Positions 1 through 11,086 are shown, counted from the stretch's first letter. The stretch is DNA of 64,000 nt from Pleodorina starrii (GCA_030267565.1 BRXU01000005.1:2652001-2716000); one strand, 5' to 3'. Notes: generated from the sequence alone by a model not told the origin. Translations and numbers: made by a program.

Positions 1-360
1 CAACAGGCCAGCTGGCCGTGCACCACCGGAGGCGTCCAGGGCCACTGAACGCGGCCATGAAGTAAAATTGTTACACGGCGTCGCCATGAGGTGCGTTGCG
101 CGCCCATATGGAGATGCGCTGGACGTGAATGAAAGGGGTGTCGCGCACCCGTCAAAGATTCGGTACGCTGCACGCTGCAGTGCGTAAGGTTGAGAATGCT
201 GCACACCCTTGATAGATCCAAGACGCTGAGCACAGGCATACCTAACGGTGGTGAGCTGGTGACCACTTCAACAGGGCGTCAGCTACATAGTCAGTTTCTT
301 GAAAGCTACAGTCAGCTTTCTGAAAATTAAGGACGAGGCGGAAGCCTCGTGCGTCAATAA

Positions 361-373
361 GGGGTTAGGGTTA
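361..373 (+). repeat. Telomere-like TTAGGG tract
   Basis: The bases ggggttagggtta resemble degenerate telomere repeat. The tract is short, so chance is possible; see the longer tracts at 11446, 13911 and 48427. Confidence 0.35.
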
Positions 374-610
374 AACGTTATACGCCGTGGGTCAGGTTTT
401 GCACGCGGCACGGTGATTTGGAGACCATGCTGTCGTTACCTCACGACAAAAGACGCCTAGAATCACACACCCAAATGAGGATCTAACGTCCATGTTACGG
501 GGTAAAGGTGGTGACTGGCGGGGTCGCAACGTCACGCTACAGGGCCCTTCACCCCTGAAGGAACTTTCAGGATTCAGCTTTTGCAAAAGGCAATATGTAA
601 TACTAGGCTT

Positions 611-658
611 AACATATCCAACATATCCAACATATCCAAGGCTTCAAACATATCCAAG
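611..658 (+). repeat. 9-bp tandem repeat (acatatcca)n
   Basis: Three adjacent copies of acatatcca are followed, after a short gap, by a fourth. No function is visible. Confidence 0.75.
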
Positions 659-1075
659 ATTAGCGCTTGTGTGTGTATGCGTGCAGGGTCAGGTCTCGGA
701 GCAGCAGTTGGTCACAGACATTCAGGAACAAGAGCACCAGACGCTCTTCGCCCAGCTATATTGTAATAATAGAGCCTCTTCAGAATTATGGAACGACTAT
801 CGGGGTTACAACTTTGCGAGTTTCCACTGACAACGACGGTTGATCAGAATGCACCATCGCCATGCCAACTGTCGAAAAGCCTAAGCCATGGGGTAGCCAT
901 AACTCGGTATGAGCAAAATTTGGGTCGCGTTGCACGAACTCAAGCTTCTAAGTGCATGCAGGGCGAATCCAAATCGCATGCAGCGCGCACTAACCATAAT
1001 TTAGCTGATCATTCTGCTCGCTAATGTCAACGTTACACTTCGATTATGCCACATGCTGCTACCAATTGAAGATTG

Positions 1076-1245
1076 GTACGGTGCGTACCGCGCCAAAGTT
1101 GTGCGCACGAGAGCGTCTCTTCCGCGAGTACGATTGGACGAGAAGGGTCAACGTTCATTACATAAGCGAAGAAACGAATCTTACAGTGCAGGATGGAATT
1201 AGGCCACGGGTCATAGAATTCGGGGCAGGGTTCTTTGAGCTGTAC
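1076..1245. promoter_or_regulatory. Cluster of four GTAC cores upstream of HCP
   Basis: GTAC occurs at 1076, 1085, 1129 and 1242, the first two 9 bp apart inside ggtacggtgcgtacc. In Chlamydomonas the SBP factor CRR1 binds GTAC cores in copper- and hypoxia-responsive promoters. HCP is an anaerobiosis-linked enzyme, so this is a plausible regulatory cluster, but GTAC is only 4 bp and its role is inferred. Confidence 0.3.
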
Positions 1246-1381
1246 TTTTTATTTGCCTTCCGCGACGGAACATCAACCGAGCTTTAAACTCCGACACCGC
1301 GCGCTCTGTTGTTTTCTGTTGACGCGTCGCTTATTGCCTCCAGCCTCCAGCCTCCTTCGCCCTTAGCGCTTCATCTTAACC

Positions 1382-4300
1382 ATGCTGTCTCGCTGCTTTT
1401 CATCAGTCGGCACCCGCCTGGGCAGCCGCATCTCGGGTGGAAGCCTGAGCTGGCTTCGCGTGGCGCCAGCCGCACATCCTGTTGGGCGCTCTCCGCAGCG
1501 CATCTTCGCGTACCTGCCGACCCCGGCGGCCGAGGGCAACCCCTTCCACCAGGTCCGCGACATGGCGTCGATTAAGGCCCGCATGGAAGCAGCCAACCAA
1601 GCCCTCAAGGAGGACAAGATGATGTGCTACCAGTGCGAGCAGACCAAGGGCGGCACAGGCTGCACCGAGATTGGTATGCAACGCGGCGGCTGAATTTCGT
1701 TTTAACCGCCTCTGTCGGAAAACTTCAAATTCACATCGAACCACGAAGTTTTAAAGAAGATTTCCTGCTGGGAAGTTGTATAATGTGCTCGATGCTTGTG
1801 TTGTCGCTATCTCCTCCGTTGTCGCTTTGGATTCGCGTCGCCTCCAGCCAACGTTTCCTTCCGGTCCGCTCCCCGCTTCGCCGCATACAGGTGTGTGCGG
1901 CAAGACGCCTGAGGTGGCGGCTCTCCAGGACCTGTTGATCTACACGGTCAAGGGTCTGGCGAGCCTCGCCCACCACGCGCGCACGGCAGCTGGCATCGAG
2001 GACCAGGAGGTCAACACCTTCGTTAACGGCGCCATCTTTTCCACGCTCACCAACGTCAACTTTGCCGATGACCGCTTCGTCGAGTTTGTGAACGATTCAC
2101 GCCGTCTGCACGCCAAGCTTTCCGCCAAGCTTGCGGCGGCCGGCGTGAGCCTACCCGCCTCGGCCTCCGAGTCGCAGCCGTGGTTCGGCTCCATGCCGCA
2201 CCCGCTGGCCTGGAACTCCCAGGCGGCGGCGCTGGGCGGCGTGGGGGACATGATCGAGATCGGCATGCAGGTAGGATTGAGTCGCGAGGTCGAAGGCGGT
2301 CGCCGACTTTGCCCAGTTTGTCGATGACAGTGCGCGTTGCGTTGCTCATGCACGACCCGCTTAGTCACCAGCTTGTGCATGCTGCGCGATTACGCTCGGT
2401 CCTGTAGGCCGACCCAATTTGTTTTCTTGACGTCGAGCACACTTCATAGTCTTGCGGTCCTTGCCATCTGCCTGTGCTGCCCGATCCGCTGCCCCATCAG
2501 TGACGTTTCCACTGCCGCCGCTGATGTTGACGATTGTCCCTCTCCATCCTTAGACCGGCATCGCGGCACGTCAGGAGGTGCTTGGCGAGACGCTGGCGGG
2601 TCTTCAGGAGCTGCTCACGTACGGGCTCAAGGGCCTTGCAGCCTACGTGCACCACGCCGAGGCGCTTGGGCACACAGACGCCAAGGTCTACGCAGATGTG
2701 CAGGTAAGGGACGTAGAAACTTGCCTTCCTAAGCCTTGTGCAATAACGCTGCAGTGGTGAATCTACGTTCCTTCATTCCAGATCTGCCCTTCTCATCGCA
2801 TGGTCGATCGTGCCATTGTATTGCCAGCATCGCCCGCGCTTAGGCTTCGTAGCTTCTTGGCATCCTTGGTCCCTCAAGATGTCGCTGTCGTTGCGCAACT
2901 GCCCCCACCTTCCGCCCGCGCAGGAGTCGCTTCATTTCCTGTGCACTCCTGCCGCCGCCGACTTGGGCGCTGTGCTGGACCACTGCTTCAAGGCCGGCGC
3001 CACCAACTTCCGTGTCATGGAGATGCTCAGCGTCGCGCACACGTCCACGTTCGGCCACCCCGTGCCCACGCCCGTCTGCCTCAACCCAGTGCCCGGCAAG
3101 GCCATCCTCATCACCGGCCACGACATGCACGACCTGCACCTGCTGCTGGAACAGACGGCGGGGACCGGGATCAACGTGTACACGCACGGAGAGGTGAGGA
3201 TGCGGGGTGTTCTACGCAGGGGCGATGGAAGGATCTTGCGGGGCACCAACGCTTATTTGGTGCTGGGTAACGCGATGTGCTGGGTAACGCGAGGGAAACT
3301 TCAGTTTTCCAGGAAGGGTTAGCTGATGCCTACTAGTGTGCAACTGCCGAACCACCAACCGCCCAACCTCCGTCCTTCCGTCCGCGCAGATGCTCCCCGC
3401 CCACGGCTACCCTGGGCTTAAGAAGTACCCCCATCTTGCGGGCCACTACGGCGGCGCCTGGTACCGCCAGAAGGTGGACTTCGCGTCCTTTCCGGGTTCC
3501 ATCGCAGTGACCACCAACTGCGTGCTGGACCCGCTCACCGCGTACAAGAACAACATCTTCACTATCAACGAGGTGCGTGACGGAGAAGGACGGGGCTTAC
3601 TTAGGGCTGGGAACGGAGCAAGCATCAGCCGGTGCGCGATGCGTAGGGCTGTCACCAAAACGAGCCGCTGTCATGCTGGTTTGCTGCACCGTCCGATTGG
3701 CGTATTACCATGGCGGTTAGTTGGTTACCGGTTTCCGGCCTTGGGTCAGTTGGGTCTTTGGCTGATGTGTTCCTTTCCGTAGTCCAACTCCTTCTGTTGA
3801 ATAGTTTATTTTGTGGGTATTTGTCTGATATTTGCGGAGGCGTTTCCGGTGCGATATTCGATGGGATATTTTCTCTCCAGGGAGGTTGATCTGCTCGATG
3901 ATCGGTGGTGATGGCGAGTGAGCGCGTCCGTGGTCCGCGCTCCTGGGCATGCGCAAGAGAGCTATCTTCCATGCTGTTAGGTCAATAATACGTGGACGAG
4001 TTATCGGTAGTACGCAGTGATCGTAGGCATCGGGTGGTGTCCCGACTGGCTGAGGCCGATCTAGCGCCAATATCGCCAGCGCAGCCTGTAACGACCTGGA
4101 GGAATCCGAACTTGCCATTGCCAATATCAGGTTTCAGCCCACAATACTTCTTCGGTTGGAGTCTCGTGTCAGGCTACTACACCTACTTCTGCCCAGGAGC
4201 TCTGCCTGGCTTCAGCCAGGAGGAGTCGATATTCGCCCATCCAGTTTAGATCAGTTATTCGTTGTCGAGCAGTAATCGCCAGTTACCCTGGAGAACCCGG

Positions 4301-7300
4301 CGAACTCGTCGGCCTCGCGACAGCAGCCGTCGGGGGCGCGCTTGCCGACGCGATCCTCCGGTCGGCCGCTGCAGGCCTTCGACCCAGAGCCGGAGCACCG
4401 TTTTCGCCAGCGTCACGCGGGGCAGCAGCGCGGTGCGAGTGACCCCGGTGCCGCCTCTGCGACGTCCTTGCACGACAACCCGCTGTTCGCGGGAGAAATC
4501 GTCGCTGACACCGCCGGCTCCGGAGCTGCCGGCCCCAGCAGGCGCGTCAGCGGTATCCCACGGGCGCCGTCGGCAGCGGCCCTCAGGGCGCAGGCATTGC
4601 TGCAGGCTCGCGCTTCGGGTGGCGTCGTGCAGATGGACCCTACCGGCGGTGGCGACCCCGCTGCCGCTGGGCCTAGCGGGCAGCGCCGTCCGCCCACGGC
4701 CGAGGACGCTGGTGCACCCTCCCCACGGCGCGGTCTCGACCATGTGTTGGGTGCCCACGTTCCGCAACCGCTGGAGCACTGGCTGCCGGAGGAGGCTCGT
4801 CTGCGCTCGGAACTGGCACGGTCGCCGACCGCACGATCCCCAGCCCCCGGCGGGCCGGCTGGGCGGCTTCCAGCGGACAACATTCCGCCCGACCCGGGGC
4901 CGCCTCGGCGTGTGCTTCCGGTGGCGAATGGGGGACAGCATCATGCCGCCCTCCACCCGCCGCCGGGTTTCGGGCCGCTCGGTCCCCATCCGGAGCTTCG
5001 ACCGGCACTCGCCCCTGGCGACGCCCTTGCTGCGGTCCACTACGGCGGCATGCTGCACCCGGAGCCTGCGCTGGCGCCTGCCGCCGCCGCAGCCGCGGGC
5101 GTTCCGGCCGCCGGGGGCAACCTCGGCAGCATGCTGCGTCCGGAGCCTGCGCTGGCGCCTGCCGCCGCCGCAGCCGCGGTCGTGCCGGCCGCTGGGGGTA
5201 ACCTTGGCGGCGTGCTGCATCCGGGGGTTGCGCTGCCGCCTGCCGCCGCCGCAGCCGCGGGCGTTCCGGCCGCCGGGGGCAACCTCGGCAGCATGCTGCG
5301 TCCGGAGCCTGCGCTGGCGCCTGCCGCCGCCGCAGCCGCGGTCGTGCCGGCCGCTGGGGGTAACCTTGGCGGCGTGCTGCATCCGGGGGTTGCGCTGCCG
5401 CCTGCCGCCGCCGCAGCCGCGGGCGTTCCGGCCGCCGGGGGCAACCTCGGCGGCATGCCGCGTCCAGAGCCTGCGCTGGCGCCTGCCGCCGCCGCAGCTG
5501 CAGCCTTTCCGGCCGCTGGGGGCAACCTTGGCGGCATGCTGCCGATGATGCCTGCAGCCGGGCTCGGCGGCGTCCTCAGCGCGCATGTGCCACCGGCCGC
5601 GGCGCCTGCCGCGGCTGCCGCGCTCGCTGCCGCTGTGGCCGACGCCGGACGAGACCCCGTTGCGCGATCACCTCCGGCCGCGGTACCAAATATGCCTTTC
5701 GCCGCCGCCGACCCAGCCGCTGTCGCCGCCGCTGGAGCAGCCTATGCCGCCTCGCCGCCATTGCCGCCGCAGCAGCTGCAGCCATGGCAGCGGGCGCTGA
5801 TGCCGCAGCTGCAGCAACAGCCGCTGATGCCGCCGCCGCCGCAGCAGCAGCTACCGCTACAGCCGCCGCCCACGGCTCCCCACATGTGGCCCCTTGGGCC
5901 CCCACCCACCCGGCGGCGCAGCCGCCTGGCGCAGCTATTCCTGGACATCGGGGGAGAGCCAGCCGACCTGGCTGGCGATCAGGCAGCCGGGTCCCAGCTG
6001 CCACGGCAGCAGCAGGCCGGCGCCGCCAGTGGCGTGGCAGGCGAGGCGCAAGCCCCGCCCCAGGACCGACAGCCGCCCCCGCTGCACGACCGCGAGCCGG
6101 CTGCGGCTGCGTATAGCGCAGGCGACCTGCAGCAGCCGTTCCCGGCGCTCTGGCAGCCAGCCGTCGGCGCCGTTGGCCAGCACCCTCCTTGGCAGCCGAT
6201 GCCTGGTGGGGGATGGGCGCCTTACTACCCCGCGGTTGCGGGCTACCAGTTGCCACCGGGCTACCCGGACGCATGGGCGGGCGATGCACGCCGCGCCGAC
6301 GGTATGGCGCCGTGGCGGGCCGATTGGCTGCAGCGTGCCGCAGCGGCGGCGCTCAGCGCTAGTGGTTTGGCGCAGCAGGCCGTTCCCGTTGGCCTCACGC
6401 CGGCTCCGGACCACGCTGGCGACCAGCTGCCGGTGCAAAGCGTGCGGATCAAGACGGCGCCTCCGGAGGCCGCCATGAAGATCAAGGAGGTGACGCTCAT
6501 GTCCGTCGCCAAACTCAAGGACGACATGAAGACGTGGGCGGCTCAGGAGCAGCTGGGGCTTCTGAACACCAACGACCCCCGGTACTTTGATTTCTTCCCG
6601 AAGTTTATATCGTCCCAAGAGAGCGCAAAGGGGTTACATCGGATTTGGGAGGAGGTGGCGCTGTCGACGCCCTACAAGGACCGCATGCTGCAGCTGTGGG
6701 AAGCGATCGGGGACTCGTATAACCTACACCTGACGCCTGCCGACGTGGCTACGGTAAAGCAGATGGTGAAGCAGCGGCCCGGGGAGCAGCTGCGACCGTG
6801 TTTCGAGCGCCTGCGTCACGCCATGACGCTCGAGGACCGGTATAAGACCCGGATCCCGCCGCAAGACCTGCTGCAGTCGTTCATGGGAGGTATCCTGTCG
6901 GACGAGCTCCGCAAGGATGTGGGCACGGCGTTCGCGGAGGAGCAGGGCCACCTCGGCATGCCCCCGGAGGAGATGCTGAAGGCGCTCGGCAAGGCGGTCG
7001 ACAAGGCCCAAAAGCTGCACTCGCTGCAAGTCAGCCTGTTCGTGCGCCAGGAGCCCTCGACCCAGCCGCAGTCCAAGGACGGCCGCGCTCACACGTCCAC
7101 TGCCGCGGAAACGCAGGGTGCGGCCTCACAGCGGTCAGAAAAGTCCAAACAGCGGAAGCCGCCGCCGCAGCAGCAGCAGCAACAGACGCCGCCGCAGCAG
7201 CCGCAGCAGCAGCAGCCGTCGCCGCCGCAGCAGCAGCCTGCGTCGCAAGCACCGCAGCCGGCGGCGCAAGGCAGCGGGCAGTGCGTGGTGTGCCGTGACC

Positions 7301-8397
7301 GCGGCGCGCCGGCTGACCACCACGGTGCTACCGTGCTGTCTGGGAACATCTGGGTTGTTGTGTGGGTTTTGGCATTTATAGCGAACTGTTAACTCGATTT
7401 TGTAACCAATTGTAACATTAGTAGCCGATACATCGATAGTAACCGAACTTCGATTTTTATGCGCCCTTTCCTTTTGCCCTCGTGTAGACGGGTCTGTCAG
7501 GCATCCCGCACATCAAGGCTGACGCTTCGGGCCACAAGGACTTCGGCCCCATCATCCGCCGCGCGCTGGAGCTGCCCGGCTACACGGCTGAGGACGTGCA
7601 GCGGCTTCCCAAGAAGAAGGACGTGACGGTTGGTTTCGGCCACAACGCGGTGCTTAGCGTCGCGCCGCAGGTCATCGACGCCATCCAGAGCGGCCGTCTG
7701 GAGCATATTTTCCTGGTGGGCGGCTGCGACGGCTCCGAGCCGCAGCGCAAGTACTACTCGAAGCTGTACCAGTACATGCCGACCAACACCATGGTGCTCA
7801 CGCTGGGCTGCGGCAAGTTCCGCATCTTCGACCAGGACTTCGGCAACCTGCCCGGAACCAACATCCCGCGCCTGCTGGACATGGGCCAATGTGAGTAGGG
7901 ACGACTAGTAAGGGCTCGGAATGCGTTGGGCCAGTAGCCCTACAAATAGGGTCATGCGGCGGTGCTAGCCTACAAAGCGACATATGTAGAATTTTGCAGA
8001 CTGCGGCCGATAGCAACGCCCTTGTCCGGCTTACGCTCATCTAAGATGCAACTAGGCAACTGAAACCCCCGTCCGCGCGCCCCTGCCCCTGCTCCTACCC
8101 CTCGCAGGCAACGACGCCTACTCTGCGCTGGTTGTGGCGACCGAGCTGGCCAAGGTGTTCAAGACCGACGTCAACTCCCTGCCGCTGTCCCTGGACCTGT
8201 CCTGGTTCGAGCAGAAGGCAGTGGCGGTGCTGCTGACGCTGCTGCACCTGGGCGTGCGCAACATCCGGCTGGGACCTCGCCTGCCCGCCTTCCTGACCCC
8301 CGAGGCGGTGGGCGTGCTGGTGGACAAGTTCAACCTCATCCCCGCCAACGTGGCGGACCCGGCGGCCGACATGAAGATGATGATGCAGTGCAAGTAA
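1382..8397 (+). CDS. HCP: Hybrid-cluster protein (Fe-S-O prismane protein), 7 exons
   Basis: Exons are 1382-1673, 1891-2270, 2554-2703, 2924-3193, 3390-3572, 7488-7890 and 8108-8397, all GT/AG and phase-consistent, giving about 655 residues. After a 75-80-residue Arg/Ser/Ala-rich leader (likely an organelle-targeting peptide) comes C-x2-C-x8-C-x5-C (MMCYQCEQ...GCTEIGVCGK), the N-terminal cubane-cluster ligands. The hybrid-cluster ligands are all visible: His in TGHDMHDLH, Glu in YTHGE, Cys in [21 protein letters not shown] and MGQCNDA, and Glu/Lys in WFEQKAV. Family members reduce hydroxylamine or NO, and algal copies are linked to dark anaerobic metabolism. Start chosen as the first ATG of the frame containing the leader. 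Introns are about 200-280 bp except intron 5, which is 3.9 kb and holds retroelement sequence. The gene looks intact. Confidence 0.93.
4342..7392 (+). CDS. Gag-like polyprotein of a retroelement, truncated
   Basis: The frame is open for about 1,016 codons and opens with a non-ATG codon; the first in-frame ATG is near 4630. Roughly the first 700 residues are Ala/Pro/Gly-rich low complexity and include 27-residue repeats. Residues about 710-900 are a normal-complexity helical region resembling a retrotransposon gag capsid (for example [49 protein letters not shown]). A Gln/Pro-rich linker follows, then [15 protein letters not shown], which looks like a zinc knuckle cut off before its last Cys, and the frame stops about 20 codons later. 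Nothing pol-like follows before HCP exon 6. It probably encodes nothing functional, though the frame itself is intact. Confidence 0.6.
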   Translation: MPTRSSGRPLQAFDPEPEHRFRQRHAGQQRGASDPGAASATSLHDNPLFAGEIVADTAGSGAAGPSRRVSGIPRAPSAAALRAQALLQARASGGVVQMDPTGGGDPAAAGPSGQRRPPTAEDAGAPSPRRGLDHVLGAHVPQPLEHWLPEEARLRSELARSPTARSPAPGGPAGRLPADNIPPDPGPPRRVLPVANGGQHHAALHPPPGFGPLGPHPELRPALAPGDALAAVHYGGMLHPEPALAPAAAAAAGVPAAGGNLGSMLRPEPALAPAAAAAAVVPAAGGNLGGVLHPGVALPPAAAAAAGVPAAGGNLGSMLRPEPALAPAAAAAAVVPAAGGNLGGVLHPGVALPPAAAAAAGVPAAGGNLGGMPRPEPALAPAAAAAAAFPAAGGNLGGMLPMMPAAGLGGVLSAHVPPAAAPAAAAALAAAVADAGRDPVARSPPAAVPNMPFAAADPAAVAAAGAAYAASPPLPPQQLQPWQRALMPQLQQQPLMPPPPQQQLPLQPPPTAPHMWPLGPPPTRRRSRLAQLFLDIGGEPADLAGDQAAGSQLPRQQQAGAASGVAGEAQAPPQDRQPPPLHDREPAAAAYSAGDLQQPFPALWQPAVGAVGQHPPWQPMPGGGWAPYYPAVAGYQLPPGYPDAWAGDARRADGMAPWRADWLQRAAAAALSASGLAQQAVPVGLTPAPDHAGDQLPVQSVRIKTAPPEAAMKIKEVTLMSVAKLKDDMKTWAAQEQLGLLNTNDPRYFDFFPKFISSQESAKGLHRIWEEVALSTPYKDRMLQLWEAIGDSYNLHLTPADVATVKQMVKQRPGEQLRPCFERLRHAMTLEDRYKTRIPPQDLLQSFMGGILSDELRKDVGTAFAEEQGHLGMPPEEMLKALGKAVDKAQKLHSLQVSLFVRQEPSTQPQSKDGRAHTSTAAETQGAASQRSEKSKQRKPPPQQQQQQTPPQQPQQQQPSPPQQQPASQAPQPAAQGSGQCVVCRDRGAPADHHGATVLSGNIWVVVWVLAFIANC
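5050..5535 (+). repeat. 81-bp minisatellite in the gag-like frame (six units)
   Basis: Six in-frame units of 81 bp encode 27-residue repeats of the type [21 protein letters not shown]. Units 2-3 and 4-5 are nearly identical, giving a 162-bp higher-order period (copies at 5131 and 5293). Confidence 0.85.
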
Positions 8398-9002
8398 AAG
8401 GGAAGGCAGATCGCGTGCAGTCGTGGCAAATAAGATAGGGTTGCATCTCGTGTGGACGATTAGAGGTAATCGCCGGCAGCAGGTGCTCTGCTATGAGATT
8501 ACTGGCAATAATGTCTGGTTTGGAGGGTTGTCCGCATCGCGAGGGTCCAGGGTTCACGGACGGCGTGAAGTTTTGGTAGGTCCGATATACGTAGTAAGGC
8601 ACTTGTGTCAAAGTGCCTAACCACTCTGAAAAGTTAATGCTTGCAGCAGAATTCGCGCGATGTTGTGCATCAGCTCTTCCGTGCGCCTCGACATTGCGTA
8701 CGAAAGTGCGCCGTCCTGTTTTGCCGAACGGTGTCATAGCTGGGGAAATGTGGCCGTGCACCAAATATGTGTACATACCGCACGGTTGTCCCCAAATTTT
8801 GGCTGTGACTTGCGCCTGAGGCTGTACTGACGGTGTGTCCGACATCAATGGTCGCATGATGATTGACACGTTCGCGAAAATTCGGGACATCATGCACTTG
8901 TTTGTGGACGTGGTGAAACCTGCAGTGCCGCGCCATGCAGCAAGGTGCAGCGGCAAGGAAATGCATGGGACGGTACGACAATATACAACATTAAGGAAGC
9001 AC
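8398..9002 (+). other. Probable 3' UTR of HCP
   Basis: No supported gene. The strand and position fit a long algal 3' UTR; TGTAA motifs follow at 9152 and 9407. Confidence 0.4.
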
Positions 9003-9077
9003 AACAATGAAACCCGTGTACTGCTACTGCATGTATGCGTGGCATACATGCAGTAGCAGTACACGGGTTTCATTGTT
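9003..9077. repeat. Perfect 36-bp inverted repeat with a 3-nt loop
   Basis: Bases 9003-9038 are the exact reverse complement of 9042-9077, separated by gtg. No mismatch was found. The arms carry no recognisable terminal motif. Candidate explanations are a small-RNA precursor, a foldback element, or an inversion duplication. The transcript of HCP could include it. Confidence 0.9.
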
Positions 9078-9151
9078 TTGCGACGGATATTTGATTTTGG
9101 CATGGTGCAATTTAGGAGCAGCAATCTTTCGACCCTGAAGAGATGTCATGG

Positions 9152-9156
9152 TGTAA
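9152..9156 (+). terminator. Possible TGTAA polyadenylation signal for HCP
   Basis: TGTAA is the usual poly(A) signal of Chlamydomonadales. This copy lies about 755 bp after the HCP stop; another lies at 9407-9411. Which is used cannot be told. Confidence 0.3.
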
Positions 9157-9530
9157 TTGGCTGCCTCGGGCGTCGGGCCGCAACAGCTGTCATGCCTTGC
9201 TTGGCTCTTGCCAGAGCATCTCATTGCGCACATTGCGCACATCGTCGCAGGGAAAGTTAGGCCGAATATGCACTGATGGAAATACCCACAGATGGGATTT
9301 CGGTAAAGGCATTTTGGCGATGTGTGCAGTTGCTCGCCTTGGGTATAGTGCACGGCCAGTTTGCTCCAATTTGAGTCTGTAGCCCCGTGAAACAACTACA
9401 ACTCCGTGTAACAACTACAACTACCGCATGCAGGTCGGGACACGGCGCACCGGCTCGGCGAACTAGCGGCACCCGTCATATCTTTCAGCATCTTAGACAG
9501 ATGTATCCTCCCTTCCCATGCAATCTTTTT

Positions 9531-9571
9531 GGGCGGGGCCCCAGCGCGAAGCGCCCAGGGGGGCCCCGCCC
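9531..9571. repeat. 12-bp perfect GC-rich inverted repeat
   Basis: gggcggggcccc (9531-9542) pairs with ggggccccgccc (9560-9571) around a 17-nt loop. The flanks caatc and gattg also pair, so an imperfect stem of about 22 bp is possible. Confidence 0.75.
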
Positions 9572-10357
9572 TGTAGGATTGCCCATGTCCGTGGGTTCTG
9601 GGTTCTGGGTAATTGGACAAGTGCAGACTTTCGGCCAACGGAAAGGCTGCATAAGTAAAAGATTACATTCTTTATTGCACGGTAAATTTATTATTGGAAC
9701 CCAACATCGCATGAGTACAAACCAGTTTGGCAGTCTCCATGGACCGAGGCCGAGGTCAAACCATCACCTCTCGGCCTATAATTAATTCCAGAAGAGTCAT
9801 CGTTCCTTAAGGTGGAATTCTGACATGACGGCGTGAAATGAATCTTCGTTTCGGAAACAAACTATGTTTGCATTGCAAACATTCTTCCCGCGACCACACC
9901 ACAGCAGCTCTGCTAGCCGGTCCGATCGTCTTGACGCATATTGCTATTACAAAGGTTGCAAGATGCAAACCATGAGGGGCAAAATGCTGGTTGTTGGACG
10001 CCAAGCCGCCGATGCACGCACGATGCGGCGCTCTTCTGCGGGCCGCCCGACAAGTCCAGTCGGCAACCTAGGGGACTTCTACAGTCCTGTCCTAATGTTA
10101 AAGTTGTCAAGCCTGCTCTACGATACGGCGGATACCTCGGTAGCGAAGCCTGCTGTGCACTCTCGTCGGCAACTGCACGTCGTCGCGACCCTCGCAAACA
10201 GTTCCGCTGTCCTTCTATTGGCAAGTCAGCCTGCGTGATATGTGAATGATACAATCCACGTCTACTGTCATGTTACTTAAGCCAATGCGCTCGCGGGAAG
10301 AGTTGCACAGTGCCGAGACGGAGCGCGATGCTGAACATGGGGTGGATTGCTCAAGCC

Positions 10358-10583
10358 GCAGGCATTTCGGATATAAAGCTCTGGCTGTCTATCAGCAGGA
10401 CTGTCAGGACACTCTCACACTTGACGCCCTCGCCGCTCGCTTTGGAAATGATGCCGTATCGATCGATGCGCTCATGCACCCGGCGGGATGACGTGATTCG
10501 CGCGGCGCCGGCAGGCCTTGCTGACGACTCCGCAAGCAGGCATTTCGGGGATAAAGCTCTGGCTATATATCAGCAGGACTGTC
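10358..10583 (+). repeat. Pair of 48-bp direct repeats
   Basis: Copies at 10358-10405 and 10536-10583 share gcaggcatttcgg, taaagctctggct and atcagcaggactgtc with a few substitutions. They may be remnants of an old duplication or transposon. Confidence 0.75.
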
Positions 10584-11032
10584 CACACTTTCGCCCTAGC
10601 ACTCAACTTAACCCGTACGGATTGAACGGGGCCCCGCCCTTTTTCCGGCTTCAAGGAAGCCGACACCAACCCCTTGTCTCTCGGTGCACTCCTGCGCGGC
10701 CGTAACGGAAGCGGTGCCATGGGAATATCTCACACCTCCTCACGCCTGCGCTGCCGGCCGCTTTGGTTGTGGACGTCTCGATAAAGCGGTACCAACGCCT
10801 ACATTCCTTCACCGGTGTTTACAAACGGCACGCTCGCCACGCCTCCGGTGCAATGACACCGGACGTGACACCGCGTCTACGATAGGATCCCGAACCGCCT
10901 TGTCTCCGGACCAATCAACCGGACACACTCTACTAAATGCAATGTGAAATCTTAAGGTAGTTGTACCGTATATGCGTACTATCTACACGACAGAGGCCAC
11001 ACACGTGTCCGCGCTGCATGGGGTCGACATGG

Positions 11033-11086
11033 CTTCAGACACTCAAGACGGCCGTGCCACTTCAGACACGCAAGACGGCCGTGCCG
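11033..11086 (+). repeat. 27-bp tandem duplication
   Basis: Two adjacent copies of a unit beginning cttcagacac and ending acggccgtgcc differ at only two bases. Confidence 0.85.

Larger units (their letters stand above)
1..1381. other. Region upstream of the HCP gene, no supported gene
   Basis: Only short open frames occur here and none has a recognisable domain or splice structure. It holds a short telomere-like tract at 361-373, a 9-bp tandem repeat at 611-658 and several GTAC cores at 1076-1245. It should contain the promoter and 5' UTR of the gene that starts at 1382. Confidence 0.6.
3573..7487 (+). mobile_element. Gag-only retroelement remnant inside HCP intron 5
   Basis: The intron is about fifteen times longer than its neighbours and contains one long gag-like frame in the same orientation as the host gene. 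No protease, reverse transcriptase or integrase frame is present, and I could not identify LTRs, a primer-binding site or a target-site duplication, so the limits given are those of the intron. It is best described as a non-autonomous or truncated LTR-type element. Confidence 0.6.

Noticed and set aside
492..1287. Short plus-strand open frames upstream of HCP
   Set aside because: No domain, no splice support, and they overlap one another; compatible with promoter and 5' UTR sequence.
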